Shown: one piece after another, positions 22,174 to 31,838 of the stretch | Layout of the letters: each line of letters opens with the position of its first letter | Position numbering within the stretch: position 1 is the stretch's first letter | Assembly: GCF_008389435.1 (NCBI RefSeq) | Contig: NZ_VUYS01000003.1 | Span: 62,001 to 126,000 of the forward strand | DNA: 64,000 nt | Origin: Candidatus Nitrosocosmicus agrestis | GTDB lineage: Archaea; Thermoproteota; Nitrososphaeria; Nitrososphaerales; Nitrososphaeraceae | Reading direction: 5' to 3' | Program-made: the position numbers and the translations under genes | Notes under the pieces: generated by a model | The model's input: only the letters and a program-made list of their open reading frames with translations | Databases searched by the model: none | What the model was told of the DNA's origin: nothing

Positions 22174-22587
22174 ATGGGACGATGGGATGATGGCAGTGGC
22201 GATGGCTTTTATGGGGGTTATCATAATGGAGGGGACAGCAATCGCAAAAAAAGAAATTGGTATAGAATAATAAAAAGAGTTATTTTTGTTGGATTTGCTT
22301 TAGTTGCAGCAGTAGTACTTTACGTATATTTTACCACTGCAGGATTGAATGCAGAAGTAATACAAAGGGGGGGACCTGTCGAAACCATTAGTATAAAATT
22401 GAGTAATAACAATTTCTATTCAATTAGTAACGTTACTGTCCAATTTGATACTGGACAGGTACAGAAATTAGGCGATTTGGGTCCTTTTGCATCTGTGTTC
22501 ATAACTCCAGATGGAGGAAGTTCTAATTTCAAACAATTGTTGGTCAAAGCTAATAATGGACAAATCGAATACATAAAAAAAAGATAA
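22174..22587 (+). CDS. Small single-pass membrane protein
   Basis: Starting at ATG 22174 the protein is 137 residues: a Gly/Asp-rich N-terminus (MGRWDDGSGDGFYGGYHNGG), a basic stretch (NRKKRNWYRIIKR), one membrane helix (VIFVGFALVAAVVLYVYF), and a beta-rich outer domain. A longer frame begins with TTG at 22111 but adds an uncharacteristic leader, so I prefer the ATG. Outside domain probably extracytoplasmic. Function unknown. Confidence 0.62.
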   Translation: MGRWDDGSGDGFYGGYHNGGDSNRKKRNWYRIIKRVIFVGFALVAAVVLYVYFTTAGLNAEVIQRGGPVETISIKLSNNNFYSISNVTVQFDTGQVQKLGDLGPFASVFITPDGGSSNFKQLLVKANNGQIEYIKKR

Positions 22588-22747
22588 TCTTTACACTTTT
22601 ATTTCATTTTTTAAATAGTACATAATTACTGCTATTGGCCTTTATTTTGAATCCTGGTTCGGCTCTCCATCTATATATGTTAAATTGGCCTATTGCTTTT
22701 TTTACTGCTGAAGATACAAATATGCTATGAGGATCTATGCATTCGCT

Positions 22748-22996
22748 TTAAATTAAACAAACACTTTTTGTATCTCGAACATCGTTACTGTTTAGAAAGT
22801 ATGGTGCTGATCCTTTGTCAAATTGTAGGGGTCCATTGATGTTATTACAAATCGCAGTATGAACTTGGAAATGCTGGGCGCAGTAAATAGTGAAGCATTT
22901 TATGCATTTACAGCTAGATTGATTCTTGCAATCAGGGAAATTACATATTGATCCAATAATATTTTGATTTGTCCAATCGTGATTTGCGGTTTCCAA
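22748..22996 (-). CDS. AN1-like zinc-finger protein
   Basis: An 82-residue protein with a cysteine/histidine array C-x4-C-x7-C-x2-C-x4-C-x2-H-x3-H-x3-C (ICNFPDCKNQ, CIKCFTIYCAQHF, HTAIC). This closely follows the AN1-type zinc finger, which binds two zinc ions. Short archaeal AN1-like proteins are known but their role is not settled. The start is TTG at 22996. The plus-strand frame overlapping this start (22964-23209) is hydrophobic and unlikely to be a gene. Confidence 0.65.
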   Translation of the reverse strand: METANHDWTNQNIIGSICNFPDCKNQSSCKCIKCFTIYCAQHFQVHTAICNNINGPLQFDKGSAPYFLNSNDVRDTKSVCLI

Positions 22997-23244
22997 CGGT
23001 TTTACACCATTTACTATTACGGTCGTTATAATATAAAAAACCAGTTAGTCTTTTTAATTATGGGCAAATATTGTAATGATTTCTTAAATATATTTCATAT
23101 AGTTTACATATTTTATAAATTTTTTAATACTTTTAAATTATTACATAAAAAAGGAACAGATATAGTATTTGCCGGGAAAATGGCGAAAAAGAGCACTAAA
23201 CGCTACTAGATGAAGAATTTCGTACTAAAACTATGATATAATCT

Positions 23245-23286
23245 TATATCCGGTTAAAAAGGCCGATATTCGTAAATATTATATAC
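23245..23286 (+). promoter_or_regulatory. Promoter and dyad before the cysteine-rich micro-ORF
   Basis: A TATA box (tattatatac, 23277-23286) is centred 27 bases before the ATG at 23308, the spacing of a leaderless archaeal transcript. Directly upstream an imperfect dyad (atatc at 23246-23250 and gatat at 23265-23269, flanking cggttaaaaaggcc) could bind a dimeric regulator. Confidence 0.45.
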
Positions 23287-23307
23287 GAGATCAGTCGTAG
23301 TATATTT

Positions 23308-23382
23308 ATGGAATATAATAAATTATGTGAAAACTATGGCCACAGATTATGCGACTGCGGATGTTGCTGTCAGGACGGTTAG
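23308..23382 (+). CDS. Cysteine-rich micro-protein (24 aa)
   Basis: A 24-codon frame, too short for standard gene calls. It reads MEYNKLCENYGHRL then CDCGCCCQDG and stops with TAG. Six of 24 residues are cysteine, five of them within seven positions (C-D-C-G-C-C-C), plus a histidine, which looks like a compact metal-binding or redox site of metallothionein type. A TATA box at leaderless spacing and an upstream dyad support expression. It is alone between the AN1-like gene and the cupredoxin-like gene. It could instead be a regulatory leader or chance; coding status is not proven. Confidence 0.45.
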   Translation: MEYNKLCENYGHRLCDCGCCCQDG

Positions 23383-23532
23383 TTTGAAATACTGATATAA
23401 TAAAATTCTAAATATATTAATACTTTCATCCTATCGTCTTATTTTTTTTACATGGGTTGCTGGTTGTTGAAATTTTTAATAAATAAAAATTTTTTTAAAA
23501 AATGAATTGGTCGATCTAGATCGTAATCAGAC

Positions 23533-24714
23533 TTAGTTACAGGGTGGAAATATTTCCATATTTGGTCCAGGAGTATCGGAGCACGGCGTCAAAGAAGTTA
23601 CAGTTCCTAAGACCGGTTGTCCTGCAAAGTGGTGATCGGTATCTTCATGATCCACGTCAATCGTTATCGTTTTTCCACTTCCACCTATGTTTATTGTTGT
23701 ATCAACACCTTTCCATGTCACAACTCCGTTCGAAGCTACGTCCATGTCCCCTTTGATTGTAACCATGTTATTTGAAGGTAATGTAATATCACCATTTTGG
23801 TCAAAATTTATGAAGTCATGGGTGTGTCCCGAAGTACCATTAAACCATGCCATATTTGTTACAAAATTTTTCATTTCTCCGTCTTCTACTATCATTGTCC
23901 AATCTCCACTAGCATTCCAAGTGCTTGTACCTGTAACTATGATTGTATGAATCTTCCCTGTAGCTTTAAAACTGTCAATATCGCCGTGTTGGGGTATAAT
24001 AAGTTGCTGTGGAGCAGTTTGAACTGGTTGCTGTTGCTGTTGGTCCAGTGGCTGTTGCTGTTGGTCCAGTGGCTGTTGCTGTTGGTCCAGTGGCTGTTGC
24101 TGTTGGTCCAGTGGCTGTTGCTGTTGGTCCAGTAGCTGTTGCTGTTGCTGTTGTATAGGGATTTGCTGTGGAGCGTTCTCACCAATAATACCAGTTTGAG
24201 ACTGTTGTGTTTGTACCGGATTATCTGAACTAAATCCATTGTTTGCTTCATCTTGGGCAAAAATTTGAGAATTTGCGTTCAAATCTGAAAATTCGGTACC
24301 GAGTGTAGAGTTGTTGTTATTTGTCGATGCTACGTTAGTTGGCTCTGTTGTAATTACTTGACCTTTGATATTAGTCCAAATTGGGTCATAGTAGTCAATG
24401 GTTCCTGGTGTATCAAAGGTGACATTATATGATTCATTAGGTCCAAAAAAGTCGCCATAGAAAATGTTGGATGGGCCTTGATCAGGATTTCCAGATACTA
24501 TCTGATGATACACAGAGTCCTTATTTTCCCAAATCACTGTTGCTCCAATTGGCACGGTGACGTTAGCAGGCTCAATGGGATTTTGGCTGTCACTATTCGT
24601 AGCTCCTGGATGAATAGTAATAGTAAATTGCTCTTCTTGGGCTGATGCTTTGGATTGAGTGAGACTAATTGAACAAACTAGAAGTAACATTGCTAACACT
24701 AAAATAATTTTCAT
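23533..24714 (-). CDS. Exported cupredoxin-like protein with PLDQQQQ repeats and C-terminal beta domain
   Basis: A 393-residue secreted protein. Residues 1-25 are a signal peptide (ending KASAQ). Residues 27-115 resemble a plastocyanin-like fold (ANVTVPIGATVIWENKDSVYHQIVSG and FDTPGTIDYYDPIWTNIKGQV). The first copper histidine (YHQI) is present, but the loop that normally carries Cys and the second His (YYCxxH) reads YYDPIW and no Met follows, so type 1 copper binding is doubtful. Residues about 195-235 are Gln-rich, with five PLDQQQQ repeats. The last 150 residues form an unknown beta-rich domain ending with two cysteines. ATG at 24714. Probably a surface protein. Confidence 0.75.
   Translation of the reverse strand: MKIILVLAMLLLVCSISLTQSKASAQEEQFTITIHPGATNSDSQNPIEPANVTVPIGATVIWENKDSVYHQIVSGNPDQGPSNIFYGDFFGPNESYNVTFDTPGTIDYYDPIWTNIKGQVITTEPTNVASTNNNNSTLGTEFSDLNANSQIFAQDEANNGFSSDNPVQTQQSQTGIIGENAPQQIPIQQQQQQLLDQQQQPLDQQQQPLDQQQQPLDQQQQPLDQQQQQPVQTAPQQLIIPQHGDIDSFKATGKIHTIIVTGTSTWNASGDWTMIVEDGEMKNFVTNMAWFNGTSGHTHDFINFDQNGDITLPSNNMVTIKGDMDVASNGVVTWKGVDTTINIGGSGKTITIDVDHEDTDHHFAGQPVLGTVTSLTPCSDTPGPNMEIFPPCN
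24029..24133 (-). repeat. 21-bp tandem repeat encoding PLDQQQQ
   Basis: Five nearly identical 21-base units (tggtccagt recurs at 24041, 24062, 24083, 24104 and 24125) within the cupredoxin-like gene. Each encodes seven residues, PLDQQQQ. The period keeps frame, so copy number can change without breaking the gene. Confidence 0.9.
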
Positions 24715-25025
24715 ATATGGTCATTTGGTAAATAATAACACGAATATATATCTGTGATCCCTTATGAAAGTGCTGAGGTTGTTTGAATGCTTTTTTTGAT
24801 TTCTAAATCTGATTCTAACCATAGTATCATAATATATTGTCTCTCTAATGAGAATCTATTTTGCACTCATAATTACGTATTTTTATCATCTTCAAAAGCG
24901 ACTATAATTTTGCGTCTAACCAATAAGTTATCACAATAGTTCGTACTGAATTCTCGATCTAAAAATATTACCTTAATTACAAGAATGGCTTTGGATATTA
25001 CCAATTGCCAACGTCAAAGATATTT
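24715..25025. other. Intergenic gap with promoter-like sequence only
   Basis: About 310 AT-rich bases between two minus-strand genes. The part next to 24715 carries the likely promoter of the cupredoxin-like gene (aataataacacgaatatatatc). No other feature is seen. Confidence 0.5.
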
Positions 25026-27794
25026 TTATAAATCTATATCCAATTTTACTCTTATTGTGTATATCTTAAACGGTTTTAATGCTAAGTTGAGTGAATTGTT
25101 TTTTTCGCCAAAGACCGTGATTTCTTTCTTTGCCTCAACATGAGCTTTTTCCAATAAATCTACGAAAGTTGCAGATATTATTGGAAAATAAAATGATATT
25201 CTTGCGTTAACTGTTTTGCCTTCTGTTTCATAAATTCTCAAGATGATGGTTTTGCCGGATTTTTCGTCTTCCTTTATCTGCGGTAATTTTAATGTACTAA
25301 CAATAACGTTCTTTGGTGATACTGACATGAATGAAATCCCATTTCCTATGGGATACTTGTTTTCTTTCTCTAAATTGTCTGATGACCTTTTATCCTCTTT
25401 TTCCCAGTTCGCTAGATGAATAGCGATAGGTTTCATATTAAAAGCGATTCCTTCTCTATAACTGGATCCGTCACACCAATTCCCTTGATGGGGCACTAGT
25501 GAATATTTGAACATGTATGGTCTTTTTTCAGCAGCATCTGGAGTTGCAATGCACGGACCTTTGGTACCATCTGCTGACAATGTTTCGACACCTCTGAGTA
25601 GTGTAAAGTAAATGCTATTGTCCCTAACTTCATGGGATGGAATACCAAAATGGGTGAAGGTAACACCGATGTCTTGTTGTTTGTTTGAATAATCAAGCCA
25701 TTCTATCGATGGAAACGTACCGCTAGGAACCTCTTTCCATTTCTTAGTTACCTCTGGATCTTTGTTGAGATAGTATAAATTGGTTGGTCTTTGTATTGCT
25801 CCGAATTGAGTCCCTGTCCAATAGGTATAACCTTTAAAAGGAACATCAAATTTGACTCGTATTCTAACATGTGGATGATTATTTTCAATAAAAGTTCTGC
25901 AATCAATTCTAGATAATCCCTTGTATATTAAAACCTCTTTTCGTATAGTCAAAAAGCTATGTTGATACAAAACAGTTGGTAATTTTTCATTTAGCCTATA
26001 TGGCCATCTAATTGCGTAGTATTTATTTTGAAAAACTATTTTGGTCCTGATTTTACCATTTTCCACGCTATATTTTTCTTTTTTAAATACTCCAAAAGGA
26101 ATACCTTCTCCGCTCTCTGATTTGATGATGCCTGTTACATCTTTATGATAATAAAGATCCCCTAATTCTTCCTCTATTCTAACCTCATTGCCAATAAAGT
26201 ATAACCGGTCGGATTTCATTAAAGAAAAAATTCCTGTTTCTGCGTCTATTTCTAATGTATAATCATCAAAGTTGAATTTTGTTTCATAGGATCTCGGATA
26301 TGCTAGTAATGGAATTCGTTCCATTCCCCCGTTTTTCCCCTTTTCTTTCTTACGATAAATAACTTGGTAAATCGCGTAACCTAGTGCTGGCAATCTTGCT
26401 ATAAACCCTATTTGGACACTTTTAATTCCCCGATCTTTTTCATGAAGCTGAATGTCCAATATTTCAACATCTATAATTTCGTTACTACTTAAGGATCTTA
26501 ACTCCATTATTTCAAAGGCTTCATCTATGTCAAATCTGATGGTTGCTTCAACCCATTCCTTTATCTCCCATGAAACAGAGTTGAACACTATTAGACAATG
26601 TTCTTTGTCATTTTGATTAAATGTAGCCTTGATTACCTTTGTCAAACATTCGTTGAGGGTTTTTTTAATGGTATTGTCCATTTTGTCAAAAGCTGATCTC
26701 ATTTCATCGTATACTGAATCTATACCCGTGCCTGGTAAGGAATCATGCATAGCAAAAAACAGTGCCTGTTTCCAATACTTTTTCAGATCATCGCCAAAAT
26801 CATTATTAGAAGAAACCAGATTCAATATTGTATTCCAGCGCTCAAGCATAAGTAAATTATTTTCATATTCTTTGAAACCTTGCTTTATCCATGATCTTGT
26901 GGACGTGCTGTCTGGAAATACAAAGGAAGCTTTTCCAGAATACATTTCTCCAGTTTTCGTAGAAATTCTGATGTTCTTTTCCTTAATTTCTTGCTCAAGA
27001 TCTCTGAAAAACTCTGTTGGGGTTGATACCTTCATTAATGGACTCTCGATCGAGTTTTTAGTTGATTCATTATAATTTAATAATGTGTTACATAGTTCCG
27101 GTTGCGGCGGTGTTGATCCACTTCCAGAGGGCATCAAAACATGCCTTGTTGTAGATAGCCTCCGAAGCTGTTCAAATGTTTCGGGTAGTAAATTGAGATC
27201 CAATCCTGCTCTATATCCTAACGGCATCCAGTGCGATAGGATTTCCGTGCCATCCAGTCCCTTCCAATAAAATTCTGAAATCAAGGGTTCGGCTACTCCT
27301 CTTCTAAAGGCGAAGTATTTGTAGCCACTTTCTTTTAAAATCTGAGGCCACTGGGCATTATATCCAAATTCATCTGCTCCCCATGCTACTATTACATCCT
27401 TTCCAAATTTTTCTTTTACATAATTTTTTCCCTCAAGAATTTCACGTATTAATACTTCACCAGAGGGTAGCATAACGTCGGACATTAAATATTCGCCCCC
27501 GGCAATTTCAATTCGACCTTCTTGAATGAATTGCTTTATTTCAGAAAATAATTCTGGATAATTGATTTCTATATTTTCTAAAAGGTATGTTTGTTCAATT
27601 ATAAATTTGAAATCCTTTTCTGTTTTTAGAATTTCGATTGCCTTTTTGATTATATAATTACAATTAATGTCAAAATTTTCCTCCTTACTGAATATCCATA
27701 TCGCATCATAATGACTATGAGGAACAACATGAACTATGGGTTTATTCAATTCTATGAATTTTGCAGGGCTTAAAGATATGTAAGTTTTGCCCAC
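25026..27794 (-). CDS. Glycoside hydrolase family 38 alpha-mannosidase
   Basis: The 922-residue protein begins (after a GTG start) with the GH38 zinc-binding motif VVPHSHYDAIWIF (about 21-33). It continues with the family's IIEQTYLLENI, IEIAGGEYLMSDVMLPSGE and the nucleophile region WGADEFGYNAQWPQIL, where the Asp also binds zinc. The middle and beta-rich C-terminal domains of retaining alpha-mannosidases follow. It should hydrolyse alpha-mannosides in the cytosol, as there is no signal peptide. It could trim or recycle glycans from N-glycoproteins. It stands alone, with gaps on both sides, and could have been acquired. Confident family call. Confidence 0.9.
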   Translation of the reverse strand: MGKTYISLSPAKFIELNKPIVHVVPHSHYDAIWIFSKEENFDINCNYIIKKAIEILKTEKDFKFIIEQTYLLENIEINYPELFSEIKQFIQEGRIEIAGGEYLMSDVMLPSGEVLIREILEGKNYVKEKFGKDVIVAWGADEFGYNAQWPQILKESGYKYFAFRRGVAEPLISEFYWKGLDGTEILSHWMPLGYRAGLDLNLLPETFEQLRRLSTTRHVLMPSGSGSTPPQPELCNTLLNYNESTKNSIESPLMKVSTPTEFFRDLEQEIKEKNIRISTKTGEMYSGKASFVFPDSTSTRSWIKQGFKEYENNLLMLERWNTILNLVSSNNDFGDDLKKYWKQALFFAMHDSLPGTGIDSVYDEMRSAFDKMDNTIKKTLNECLTKVIKATFNQNDKEHCLIVFNSVSWEIKEWVEATIRFDIDEAFEIMELRSLSSNEIIDVEILDIQLHEKDRGIKSVQIGFIARLPALGYAIYQVIYRKKEKGKNGGMERIPLLAYPRSYETKFNFDDYTLEIDAETGIFSLMKSDRLYFIGNEVRIEEELGDLYYHKDVTGIIKSESGEGIPFGVFKKEKYSVENGKIRTKIVFQNKYYAIRWPYRLNEKLPTVLYQHSFLTIRKEVLIYKGLSRIDCRTFIENNHPHVRIRVKFDVPFKGYTYWTGTQFGAIQRPTNLYYLNKDPEVTKKWKEVPSGTFPSIEWLDYSNKQQDIGVTFTHFGIPSHEVRDNSIYFTLLRGVETLSADGTKGPCIATPDAAEKRPYMFKYSLVPHQGNWCDGSSYREGIAFNMKPIAIHLANWEKEDKRSSDNLEKENKYPIGNGISFMSVSPKNVIVSTLKLPQIKEDEKSGKTIILRIYETEGKTVNARISFYFPIISATFVDLLEKAHVEAKKEITVFGEKNNSLNLALKPFKIYTIRVKLDIDL

Positions 27795-28751
27795 TCAAAA
27801 TTTTGGACATTATTTTATAATTAACCATAACTTGATTCAATTTCAGATTGTTTTGATTATTATTCTTTATTTTTGCAAAATATGTGTCTATTTTAAGTCT
27901 TCTTATGTGAACATGGTATTCACACGGTAATTGAAATTTAATATAATTTTACCTTTCGAGATTCAAGAAAAAATAACAGTTTCTGAAAAAAAGGTAAATT
28001 TTTATATTTTTATGTACCCTATTTGTGTATATGGTCCTTATAAAATTTCATGAATAAAATTCTATTTGATTATGGTAATCATAAATTATGAATGATTATC
28101 GATCATCAAAGCCTGTCTTATAACTCAAAAGCATTCTTATGCATTATATTTTAGTTTGGAGTCCAGCAGTGATGGATGTTATATACGCCTAGTATTTCAT
28201 GATGTTACAACCGTATACAATTTTTACTATTCCCTGCCTACTTCTCTTTTTCAGTTGATTCTATTGATTCAAAATAAAATACAAAATACATTGTTCCTGT
28301 GCGAGGATTCTCTATGCTTTACATAATAAATTTTGCTTCCAGCCTCAGGACCCTTTCAATAATGACTAATTGCATGCAATGTCAACACACTATCTGAGAA
28401 ATATTATGTTAATATTATATCCCAAAGCTTTTAGTCTAAGAAAAGATTTCGTTTTCTAGGTCAAGACCAGAAAAAATACTGGATCAAATATCTGTAGTGG
28501 ATGCTATTATTATCGTTCTACATTCTGAATTAATCTCCAAGTTTCTTCAAACATCTTTGTTGAGCAAAGTGCCTGATTCATCGTTTGAGATGTTTGTTTC
28601 TCTCTAATTGGGTAAAATCAACTTATTGATGTTAAACGTCTTTAAAAAAAAATTTGAATTTTTTTAATAACTATATATATGCTTTTTTCCTCCTGCTAAA
28701 ATTGAATAAACTTGTAGACCTACTTCTGAGTGGGAAAACTATCAAAGTTGA
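27795..28751. other. Intergenic gap, nothing recognised
   Basis: Roughly 950 AT-rich bases upstream of the mannosidase gene. Only short frames with stops are seen, and no RNA gene or repeat. Confidence 0.5.
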
Positions 28752-28982
28752 TTATTCTATTGTTTGGAATATTTTTATTTCAAAAATCGGGTGAATTAAT
28801 TTTGGCCAAGGATGCCCGGAATATCTTGATATTTTACAATTCTCGATCTCGCCAATTTTTCCGTTTACTTTGATGATTGCACAAACCAAATATTGGTTAA
28901 TTGCCTTTTTTTCTAACTTAGTCGAAATTACCAAAAGTTGATATCGGTTTTCTAATCTTATATAAGGTTCAACTACCAACAA
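28752..28982 (-). CDS. Doubtful small ORF (76 aa)
   Basis: A 76-codon frame with TTG start in a long gene-poor stretch. The product (LLVVEPYIRLENRYQLLVIS, then AIIKVNGKIGEIENCKISRY) has a plausible mixed composition with alternating hydrophobics but no motif. It could be a real small protein, a fragment of a decayed gene, or chance. Confidence 0.28.
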   Translation of the reverse strand: MLVVEPYIRLENRYQLLVISTKLEKKAINQYLVCAIIKVNGKIGEIENCKISRYSGHPWPKLIHPIFEIKIFQTIE

Positions 28983-29463
28983 GCATTATGTTTGCTTCTT
29001 TGAATTGTACGTATTTAATTTTCTACCTGTATGTATATCATACCTTGGACCATTTCTTTAAACTTAATCTTAAAAATGAAATATCAAAATAGAAGATAAA
29101 TATTTATTTTTTTATTCTTTTTTTACCGGATGATTTTATCTTTAAATGTTCATAATTGCGTTTATATTACTTCATATGTGTATACCTTGATATTTGTCCT
29201 CCAACAACTATCGTATCATAGTGATAGTTTAAATTAATCAAACTACGCAGTTTATCATTAAAATGACATCTTATGTCATAGAATGAGCAAATCTACGGTG
29301 ACATATCATAGAAATTGTTTGTCTTACTGTATCTTCTAATTCGTTAAGATATTGCTCGGATATTTTATTTACATATCCATAAAAAATGTGTACACAATGT
29401 TTTGCTTACTTGACGAGCGCCGTATAGAATAATACTGGGATTAGTAATTCTTATAGTATCAAT
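28983..29463. other. Intergenic gap
   Basis: About 480 AT-rich bases. The end near 29440-29460 probably holds the promoter of the membrane protein gene at 29464. No gene is seen. Confidence 0.5.
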
Positions 29464-30006
29464 ATGACATCCGATATTCAAAGGGCCAGATGGGGAAGTA
29501 GATTCATTATATCTGCCATAGCCCAAGGTGGAATTTTGACGTCCTTTGCAATTTTTTTTATAGTCTCACAGTTTATTTTCTCAAATAAATTAGATATGAT
29601 TCAATTTCTATCACTTTCCTTTGATGGTCCAGCCAAATGGTTTTTTCTAGGGATCATTTTTTACTTGATCTTTATTGTTGCAATAGCTGTAACTGCCATT
29701 TTTTATATCCAATTGGAAATAAATCTCCAAAGAAAATTGTCTAAATTCATAAATGCTTTAGTGTGGATTCACCTCTTTGGAATGAATATAGGAGGGCCCC
29801 TTGCTACCATTTTAATGATATTTGCAGGGTTAGCTGGTTCTGGAATATTATCAGTTTTCTCTGGGGGGGATATAGGTCCTGAGGACGTGAACATTATGAC
29901 ATCTTTCATAACTCCGATAGCCATTTCAATAAGTATACTTAGTTTAGGTGTAATTAGCGGAGGAGTTGCTTACATAAAAACTTTTTTTATAAGTAAGCGA
30001 GTATAG
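29464..30006 (+). CDS. Hypothetical four-helix membrane protein (180 aa)
   Basis: A 180-residue integral membrane protein with four hydrophobic segments (about residues 12-38, 55-82, 95-120 and 148-172). The region IHLFGMNIGGPLATILMIFAG between helices is glycine-rich. No enzymatic motif is seen. ATG start at 29464. Isolated gene in a sparse region; unknown function. The length and helix pattern make coding very likely. Confidence 0.68.
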   Translation: MTSDIQRARWGSRFIISAIAQGGILTSFAIFFIVSQFIFSNKLDMIQFLSLSFDGPAKWFFLGIIFYLIFIVAIAVTAIFYIQLEINLQRKLSKFINALVWIHLFGMNIGGPLATILMIFAGLAGSGILSVFSGGDIGPEDVNIMTSFITPIAISISILSLGVISGGVAYIKTFFISKRV

Positions 30007-30247
30007 ATAAAAATAATTTATGTTTGAAAACGATAATATCAGTACCTTTTACTTTGTAAATTGTATCAAACAATTAATACTCGTGACTGTCAATAGGGCT
30101 TGTAACAGATCTGTATCTTCCGACTAAACTTTTCTTTCAAAAAGAGGAATTTCGCGAAATTCCTACACAATTTGAAAAAAACTCAAATAAACCTAACCTT
30201 GTGTTGAATGTAGCTCCATATCTGAAAAGTTAAGGGTCAAATCGAGG

Positions 30248-30618
30248 ATGAGTAACAATATCAACAATAATAAAGACAATAATCACAATGATGATCGGAA
30301 TAGAAGGAGTTTGACTGATTACAAAGGCAATTCTCATTTAAAAATTGCATCATAACAATGTGCCTATTCCTTTGATGGTAGTTTATCTAGATGTAAAAAA
30401 TCTAAAAGGGGGAAACAAGAAAACCAGGATAATGAGAATGGTCCAGCCAGTAATGGGGATTCTTATACATATGACGTTGACGACGATGACAATGGAGGTG
30501 GTTTTATTTCCGATAACTACTGTGATATTAGTAATTCCAGAGATAATATTATGAGGAAGGCAAGAATGATAACAGATATGGTAACAACCAGTATGCTACC
30601 AATGAGTATAAAGGCTGA
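30248..30618 (+). pseudogene. Decayed hydrophilic Asn/Asp-rich protein
   Basis: From ATG 30248 a hydrophilic frame reads MSNNINNNKDNNHNDDRNRR up to GNSHLKIAS, then hits TAA (30353-30355). The same frame continues sensibly (CAYSFDGSLSRCKKSKRGKQ, DVDDDDNGGGFISDNYCDIS) to about 30555. A one-base shift then leads to EEGKNDNRYGNNQYATNEYK and a TGA at 30616-30618. The Asn/Asp-rich composition is shared by all pieces, so this looks like one gene of about 123 codons broken by a nonsense mutation and a frameshift. The original function is unknown. Confidence 0.55.
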
Positions 30619-31838
30619 AAACTATGCTTACATTTTTCATCTTTTTTAAATTTAAGATAAATTCATACTTTTTGAAGACTTGAAACTAAATTTTAAACCT
30701 AGCAAAAAGTAGGTCCAAATATCAATAAGTCGAGGCTAAATATAACCATCAATACGCTTATTCAGTTATAGTATTTAGTAACAGATTATCGTCAACGACT
30801 TGACATCAACAATTAAAAGTGATATAGGATGTAATTGATGCATCTAAAAAATCTATTGTTCTTTTTTGGTAAACTTTAAAGATTTTTTTACAATACTGAT
30901 ATACATACAAAACACCAGGAATTTCGGATAAAAAATTATTGCGGATAAAGGTTGTCCACCTTGGGGGATTTCATATTCAAAGCATCTCTTTAAACATTAG
31001 TAGCCTGGATATCATTTCTATAAATATTTAGGCACTTTATTTACTAATTTGTGATAACTTTAATTTCACCTTTTAAAGTATATGTAACCACAAATGGCTT
31101 TTTTTGAAGATTGTGGAATGCTAAGGTGTTTCACGCAAATGCAAAAGAGCCAACGTTAAAAAATGGTTCTGTATGTTGCTTGATTATCGAGGATGTATAC
31201 TTTTTATTTTCTAATGATGCCTCTATTATTTGTCTGGACACTTGGGCTTTGTCCTTGTCTCTGCTAGAGTAGAATAACTACTTCATTTGGTTGGTTTTAG
31301 GTGTAAGATAATATTCTAAAACATATTCTTCCATTTTCTAATAGTAGAGCCGCTAGTACTACTTGATGATATTTATGAAGACGCAAAAGGATCAATGGTG
31401 GAATTGAGTGCTTTTGAATTATATATAAAACAATTAATTCTTGACTTTTCAGATAGATTACTCTCAAAAAATTTACGGCTGTTAGAAATAAAACCAAGGA
31501 GATGTAATAAAATGCTTTGCACTTAAATCGTCACATTGCACTCAATTCATCGAGATGCGGTATTGTGATTTAATGTTGTATCGTCACAAATGTATATGAG
31601 TGAGAAATATTAAAACTAATGCAAATCCTTTGTGAAACCCCGATTTTTGGTAAAGTATATTTCTGATTCAACCTTTACCTATATCTGAACAGGCTAGATT
31701 ATTTCACAATTCTGATACATTATTTTGTTATTTTAATATATATTAAAAAAGGATCGTATTAAAGATCAAATTCTTGGAGAATTTACCTTAAACTACCACT
31801 GTTTCTCTCTTACGTATTTTAGATCAACCAAACCCTCT
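30619..31838. other. Intergenic gap with at most coding fragments
   Basis: About 1.2 kb of AT-rich DNA. Around 31345-31530 a plus-strand stretch (VEPLVLLDDIYEDAKGSMVE and on to FELYIKQLILDF) looks coding but has no start and may be a gene fragment; a minus-strand frame overlaps it. Nothing else is recognised. Confidence 0.35.

Noticed and set aside
22964-23209. Plus-strand 81-codon frame, hydrophobic
   Set aside because: It overlaps the start of the AN1-like zinc-finger gene, has a composition driven by AT-rich DNA (Tyr, Phe, Ile, Lys), and has no promoter at a good distance.
24029-24133. Regular 21-bp repeats considered as a CRISPR-like array
   Set aside because: There are no spacers; units are contiguous and in frame, so it is a protein repeat.
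23797-24135. Plus-strand frame with WLLLLVQ repeats
   Set aside because: The repeat is the other-strand reading of the 21-bp PLDQQQQ repeat in the cupredoxin-like gene; a shadow frame.
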